Positions 57,822 through 64,000 of a stretch of 64,000 nucleotides of DNA are shown here, piece after piece. The stretch's first letter is position 1. Each line of letters starts with the position of its first letter. The translations under genes were made by a program, and so were the position numbers. Source of the DNA: Nemertoderma westbladi (taxonomy: Eukaryota; Xenacoelomorpha; Nemertodermatida; Nemertodermatidae); NCBI GenBank assembly GCA_032718475.1, contig JAUCBJ010007011.1, forward strand, positions 1 through 64,000. The letters are read 5' to 3'. Under the pieces are notes generated by a model. The model was not told the DNA's origin, did no database searches, and saw nothing but the letters and a program-made list of their open reading frames with translations.

Positions 57822-58082
57822 TCTTTGCAGGACATTGCTTTCGCCGTGAGGACCAGCCAGTGCATAATCTTGTACTTTGGCAGCCTCATGGAGTGAATAA
57901 GCATGGTGGACAGCCCATGACTTTCTTGAGACGCATCTTAAAGGACACTGGCCTTAAAGATGCGGATGATCTAGCAAATGTCATGGGTGATAGGGAGTTG
58001 TGGCGGTGCAATTTTGTTGACAAGCCGGCACAGCATTCTTAAAAATGCAGCTGCAATGCAGCATGCCGATCCTAGTAGTAGT
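57822..58082 (+). mobile_element. Short LINE-derived retroposon, copy 2, inserted in the satellite
   Basis: The satellite is interrupted after ATCAG and resumes with ATCAG, giving a duplication of 5 (possibly 6) bases. The insert begins TCTTTGCAGGACATTGC, almost the same first base as copy 1 at 27494, and ends with a (TAG)n tail. It encodes the same 60-codon frame (57860-58042) with a few replacements, such as GLKDADDLA for GLEDVDDLA. Confidence 0.9.
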
Positions 58083-61000
58083 ATCAGCCTACGTCCCCGT
58101 TGTTGTTCACATTATGCTAACTTATCAGCCTACGTCTCCGTTGTTGCTCACATTATGCTAACTTATCAGAGCCTACGTCCCCGTTGTTGCTCACATTATG
58201 CTAACTTATCAGCCTACGTCCCCGTAGTTGCTCACATTATGCTAACTTATCAGCCTACGTCTCCGTTGTTGCTCACATTATACTTACTTATCAGAGCCTA
58301 CGTCCCCGTTGTTGCTCACATTATGCTAACTTATCAGCCCACGGCCCCGTAGTTGCTCACATTATACTAACTTATCAGCCTACGTCCCCGTAGTTGCTCA
58401 CATTATTCTAACTTATCAGCCTACGTCCCCGTAGTTGCTCACATTATACTAACTTATCAGCCTACGTCCCCGTAGTTGCTCACATTATGCTAACTTATCA
58501 GCCTACGTCCCCGTTGTTGCTCACATTATGCTAACTTATCAGCCTACGTATCCGTAGTTGCTCACATTATGCTAACTTATCAGCCCACGGCCCCGTAGTT
58601 GCTCACATTATACTAACTTATCAGCCTACGTCCCCGTAGTTGCTCACATTATGCTAACCTATCAGCCTACGTCCCCGTAGTTGCTCACATTATGCTAACT
58701 TATCAGTCTACGTCCCCGTAGTTGCTAACATTATGTTAACTTATCAGCCTACGTCCCCGTAGTTGCTCACATTATGCTAACTTATCAGCCTACGTCCCCG
58801 TAGTTACTCACATTATGCTAACTTATCAGCCTACGTCCCCGTTGTTGCTCACATTATGCTAACTTATCAGCCTACGTCCCCGTAGTTGCTTATATTATAC
58901 TAACTTATCAGCCTACGTCCCCGTAGTTGCTCACATTATGTTAACTTATCAGCCTACGTCCCCGTAGTTGCTCACATTATGCTAACTTATCAGCCTACGT
59001 CCCCTTAGTTGCTCACATTATGCTAACATATCAGCCTACGGCCCCGTTGTTGCTCACATTATGCTAACTTATCAGCCTACGTCCCCGTAGTTGCTCACAT
59101 TATGCTAACTTATCAGCCTACGGCCCCGTAGTTGCTCATATTATGCTAACTGATCAGCCTACGTCCCCGCAGTTGCTCACATTATGCTAACTTATCAGCC
59201 TACGTCCCCGTAGTTGCTCACATTATGCTAACTTATCAGCCTACGTCCCCGTAGTTGCTCACATTATGTTAACTTATCAGCCTACGTCCCCGTAGTTGCT
59301 CACATTATGCTAACTTATCAGCCTACGTCTCCATAGTTGCTTATATTATACTAACTTATCAGCCTACGTCCCCGTAGTTGCTCACATTATGCTAACTTAT
59401 CAGCCAACGTCCCCGTAGTTGCTCACATTATGCTAACTTATCAGCCTACGTCCCCGTAGTTGCTCACATTATGCTAACTTATCAGCCAACGTCCCCGTAG
59501 TTGCTCACATTATGCTAACTTATCAGCCTACGTCCCCTTAGTTGCTCACATTATGCTAACTTATCAGCCTACGTCCCCGTAGTTGCTCACATTATGCTAA
59601 CTTATCAGCCTACGTCCCCGTAGTTGCTCACATTATGCTAACTTATCAGCCTACGTCCCCGTAGTTGCTCACATTATGCTAACTTATCAGCCTACGTCCC
59701 CGTAGTTGCTCACATTATGCTAGCTAACTTATCAGCCTACGTCCCCGTAGTTGCTCACATTATGCTAACTTATCAGCCTACGTCCCCGTAGTTGCTCACA
59801 TTATGCTAGCTAACTTATCAGCCTACGTCCCCGTAGTTGCTCACATTATGCTAACTTATCAGCCTACGTCCCCGTAGTTGCTCACATTATGCTAGCTAAC
59901 TTATCAGCCTACGTCCCCGTAGTTGCTCACATTATGCTAACTTATCAGCCTACGGCTCCGTAGTTGCTCACAGTATGCTAACTTATCAGCCTACGTCCCC
60001 GTAGTTGCTCACATTATGCTAACTTATCAGCCTACGTCCCCGTAGTTGCTCACATTATGCTAGCTAACTTATCAGCCTACGTCCCCGTAGTTGCTCACAT
60101 TATGCTAACTTATCAGCCTACGGCTCCGTAGTTGCTCACATTATGCTAACTTATCAGCCTACGTCCCCGTAGTTGCTCACATTATGCTAACTTATCAGCC
60201 TACGTCCTCGTTGTTGCTCACATTATGCTAGCTAACTTATCAGCCTACGTCCCCGTAGTTGCTCACATTATGCTAGCTAACTTATCAGCCTACGTCCCCG
60301 TAGTTGCTCACATTATGCTAACTTATCAGCCTACGTCCCCGTAGTTGCTCACATTATGCTAGCTAACTTATCAGCCTACGTCCCCGTTGTTGCTCACATT
60401 ATGCTAACTTATCAGCCTACGTCCCCGTAGTTGCTCACATTATGCAACTTATCAGCCTACGTCCCCGTAGTTGCTCACATTATGCTAACTTATCAGCCTA
60501 CGTCCCCGTAGTTGCTCACATTATGCAACTTATCAGCCTACGTCCCCGTAGTTGCTCACATTATGCTAACTTATCAGCCTACGGCCCTGTAGTTGCTCAC
60601 ATTATGCTAACTTATCAGCCTACGTCCCCGTTGTTGCTCACATTATGCTAACTTATCAGCCTACGGCCCCGTAGTTGCTCACATTATGCTAACTTATCAG
60701 CCTACGTCCCCGTTGTTGCTCACATTATGCTAACTTATCAGCCTACGTTGCCGTAGTTGCTCACATTATGCTAACTTATCAGCCTACGTCCCCGTAGTTG
60801 CTCACAGTATGTTAACTTATCAGCCTACGTCCCCGCAGTTGCTCACATTATGCTAACTTATCAGCCTACGTCCCCGTAGTTGCTCACATTATGCTAACTT
60901 ATCAGCCTACGTCCCCGTCGTTGCTCACATTATGCTAACTTATCAGCCTACGGCCCCGTAGTTGCTCACATTATGCTAACTTATCAGCCTACGTCCCCGT

Positions 61001-64000
61001 AGTTGCTCACAATGCTAACTTATCAGCCTACGTCCCCGTAGTTACTCACATTATGCTAGCTAACTTATCAGCCTACGTCCCCGTAGTTGCTCACATTATG
61101 CTAACTTATCAGAGCCTACGTCCCCGTTGTTGCTCACATTATGCAACTTATCAGCCTACGTCCCCGTAGTTGCTCACATTATGCTAACTTATCAGCCTAC
61201 GTCTCCGTAGTTGCTCACATTATGCTAACTTATCAGCCTACGTCCCCGTAGTTGCTCACATTATGCTAACTTATCAGCCTACGTCCCCGTTGTTGCTCAC
61301 ATTATGTTAACTTATCAGCCTACGTCCCCGTAGTTGCTCACATTATGCTAACTTATCAGCCTACGTCCCCGTAGTTGCTCACATTATGCTAACTTATCAG
61401 CCTACGTCCCCGTTGTTGCTCACATTATGTTAACTTATCAGCCTACGTCCCCGTAGTTGCTCACATTATGCTAACTTATCAGCCTACGGCCCCGTAGTTG
61501 CTCACATTATGCTAGCTAACATATCTGCCTACGACCCCGTAGTTGCTCACATTATGCTAGCTAACTTATCAGCCTACGTCCCCGTTGTTGCTCACATTAT
61601 GTTAACTTATCAGCCTACGTCCCCGTAGTTGCTCACATTATGCTAACTTATCAGCCTACGGCCCCGTAGTTGCTCACATTATGCTAGCTAACATATCAGC
61701 CTACGTCCCCGTAGTTGCTCACATTATGCTAACTTATCAGCCTACGTTCCCGTAGTTGCTCACATTATGCTAACTTATCAGCCTACGTCCCCGTAGTTGC
61801 TCACATTATGCTAACTTATCAGCCTACGTCCCCGTAGTTGCTCACATTATGCTAACTTATCAGACTACGTCCCCGTAGTTGCTCACATTATGCTAACTTA
61901 TCAGCCTACGTCCCCGTAGTTGCTCACATTATGCTAACTTATCAGACTACGTACCCGTAGTTGCTCACATTATGCTAACTTATCAGCCTACGTCCCCGTA
62001 GTTGCTCACATTATGCTAACTTATCAGCCTACGTCCCCGTAGTTGCTCACATTATGCTAACTTATCAGCCTACGCCCCCGTAGTTGCTCACATTATGCTA
62101 GCTAACTTATCAGCCTACGTCCCCGTTGTTGCTTACATTATGCTAACTTATCAGCCTACGTCCCCGTTGTTGCTCACATTATGCTAAGTTATCAGCCTAC
62201 GTCCCCGTAGTTGCTCACATTATGCTAGCTAACTTATCAGCCTACGTCCCCGTAGTTGCTCACATTATGCTAACTTATCAGCCTACGTCCCCGTAGTTGC
62301 TCACATTATGTTAACTTATCAGCCTACGTCCCCGTAGTTGCTCACATTATGCTAACTTATCAGCCTACGTCCCCGTAGTTACTCACATTATGTTAACTTA
62401 TCAGCCTACGTCCCCGTAGTTGCTCACATTATGCTAACTTATCAGCCTACGTCCCCGTAGTTACTCACATTATGCTAACTTATCAGCCTACGTCCCCGTA
62501 GTTGCTCGCATTATGTTAACTTATCAGCCTACGTCCCCGTAGTTGCTCACATTATGCTAACTTATCAGCCTACGTCCCCGTAGTTGCTCACATTATGCTA
62601 GCTAACTTATCAGCCTACGTCCCCGTAGTTGCTCACATTATGCTAACTTATCAGAGCCTACGTCCCCGTTGTTGCTCACATTATGCAACTTATCAGCCTA
62701 CGTCCCCGTAGTTGCTCACATTATGCTAACTTATCAGCCTACGTCCCCGTAGTTGCTCACATTATGCTAACTTATCAGCCTACGTCCCCGTAGTTGCTCA
62801 CATTATGCTAACTTATCAGCCTACGTCCCCGTTGTTGCTCACATTATATTAACTTATCAGCCTACGTCCCCGTAGTTGCTCACATTATGCTAACTTATCA
62901 GCCTACGGCCCCGTAGTTGCTCACATTATGCTAGCTAACATATCTGCCTACGACCCCGTAGTTGCTCACATTATGCTAGCTAACTTATCAGCCTACGGCC
63001 CCGTAGTTGCTCACATTATGCTAACTTATCAGCCTACGGCCCCGTAGTTGCTCACATTATGCTAGCTAACATATCAGCCTACGTCCCCGTAGTTGCTCAC
63101 ATTATGCTAACTTATCAGCCTACGTTCCCGTAGTTGCTCACATTATGCTAACTTATCAGCCTACGTCCCCGTAGTTGCTCACATTATGCTAACTTATCAG
63201 CCTACGTCCCCGTAGTTGCTCACATTATGCTAACTTATCAGACTACGTACCCGTAGTTGCTCTCATTATGCTAACTTATCAGCCTACGTCCCCGTAGTTG
63301 CTCACATTATGCTAACTTATCAGCCTACGTCCCCGTAGTTGCTCACATTATGCTAACTTATCAGCCTACGTCCCCGTAGTTGCTCACAATGCTAACTTAT
63401 CAGCCTACGTCCCCGTAGTTGCTCACATTATGCTAGCTAACTTATCAGCCTACGTCCCCGTAGTTGCTCACATTATGCTAACTTATCAGAGCCTACGTCC
63501 CCGTTGTTGCTCACATTATGCAACTTATCAGCCTACGTCCCCGTAGTTGCTCACATTATGCTAACTTATCAGCCTACGTCCCCGTAGTTGCTCACATTAT
63601 GCTAACTTATCAGCCTACGTCCCCGTAGTTGCTCACATTATGCTAACTTATCAGCCTACGTCCCCGTTGTTGCTCACATTATGTTAACTTATCAGCCTAC
63701 GTCCCCGTAGTTGCTCACATTATGCTAACTTATCAGCCTACGGCCCCGTAGTTGCTCACATTATGCTAGCTAACATATCTGCCTACGACCCCGTAGTTGC
63801 TCACATTATGCTAGCTAACTTATCAGCCTACGGCCCCGTAGTTGCTCACATTATGCTAACTTATCAGCCTACGGCCCCGTAGTTGCTCACATTATGCTAG
63901 CTAACATATCAGCCTACGTCCCCGTAGTTGCTCACATTATGCTAACTTATCAGAGCCTACGTCCCCGTTGTTGCTCACATTATGCAACTTATCAGCCTAC
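58083..64000. repeat. 41-bp satellite array, right part, continuing past the window
   Basis: The same unit continues to the last base. This part is richer in CGTTG and TATCAGAGCC variants and in GCTAGCTAAC 45-bp units. The ATATCTGCCT variant recurs at 61521, 62940 and 63775, showing repeated block duplication near the window end. Confidence 0.97.

Noticed and set aside
53393-60651. Open frames of 60-124 codons with repeated AYVPVVAHIML words
   Set aside because: The 41-bp satellite rotates through all frames and these frames stay open only where unit-length variants occur by chance.
41800-64000. CRISPR-like regular array
   Set aside because: There are no unique spacers; the whole 41-bp unit repeats and the context is eukaryotic.

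Overview
The window is animal nuclear DNA. It carries split genes with GT/AG introns, long AT-rich intergenic DNA, LINE retrotransposons, DNA transposons with target-site duplications, minisatellites and a large satellite array. Gene content (furry, an ANKAR-like armadillo-repeat protein, WDR18) is metazoan. The transposon and repeat style suggests an invertebrate, probably marine, but the species cannot be fixed from sequence alone.

Layout. 1-3.8 kb is AT-rich and holds a TTAA-flanked foldback element. 3.9-4.8 kb is a 15-bp G-rich minisatellite. 4.9-14.9 kb (minus strand) is a complete furry (FRY) coding region of about 3091 residues in only two coding exons, one of them 8.2 kb. 15-24 kb holds mobile DNA: a CCGGATATCC-rich inverted-repeat cluster, a 2.4-kb hAT-like non-autonomous element with an 8-bp duplication, and a 4.6-kb DNA transposon that looks complete. 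That transposon has 12-bp terminal inverted repeats, a 4-bp duplication, eight same-strand subterminal motifs and a two-exon transposase-like gene. 24-26.7 kb has a LINE 3' fragment, palindromes and a short dispersed repeat. 26.7-32.6 kb (plus strand) holds the last five coding exons of an ANKAR-like gene, whose first intron seen here contains a MITE and a short LINE-derived retroposon. 34.7-36 kb is a decayed CR1-like LINE. 36.65-40.19 kb is a full-length RTE-like LINE with a 10-bp duplication and one stop codon in its endonuclease region. 40.39-41.66 kb is WDR18 in a single exon. From 41.8 kb to the window end there is a 22-kb satellite with a 41-bp unit, interrupted once at 57.8 kb by a second copy of the short retroposon.

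The host genes do not form a pathway: FRY acts in cell morphogenesis and mitosis, WDR18 in ribosome biogenesis, and the role of ANKAR is poorly known. What links the window is repeat biology. Single-copy genes are hemmed in by elements whose ends and target duplications can still be read. The best candidates for something undescribed are the 4.6-kb transposon with directly oriented subterminal repeats, the roughly 260-bp retroposon with two copies starting at the same 5' point, and the 41-bp satellite, whose common variants fall in the loop of a small conserved inverted repeat and which contains a 5,060-bp-spaced internal duplication.
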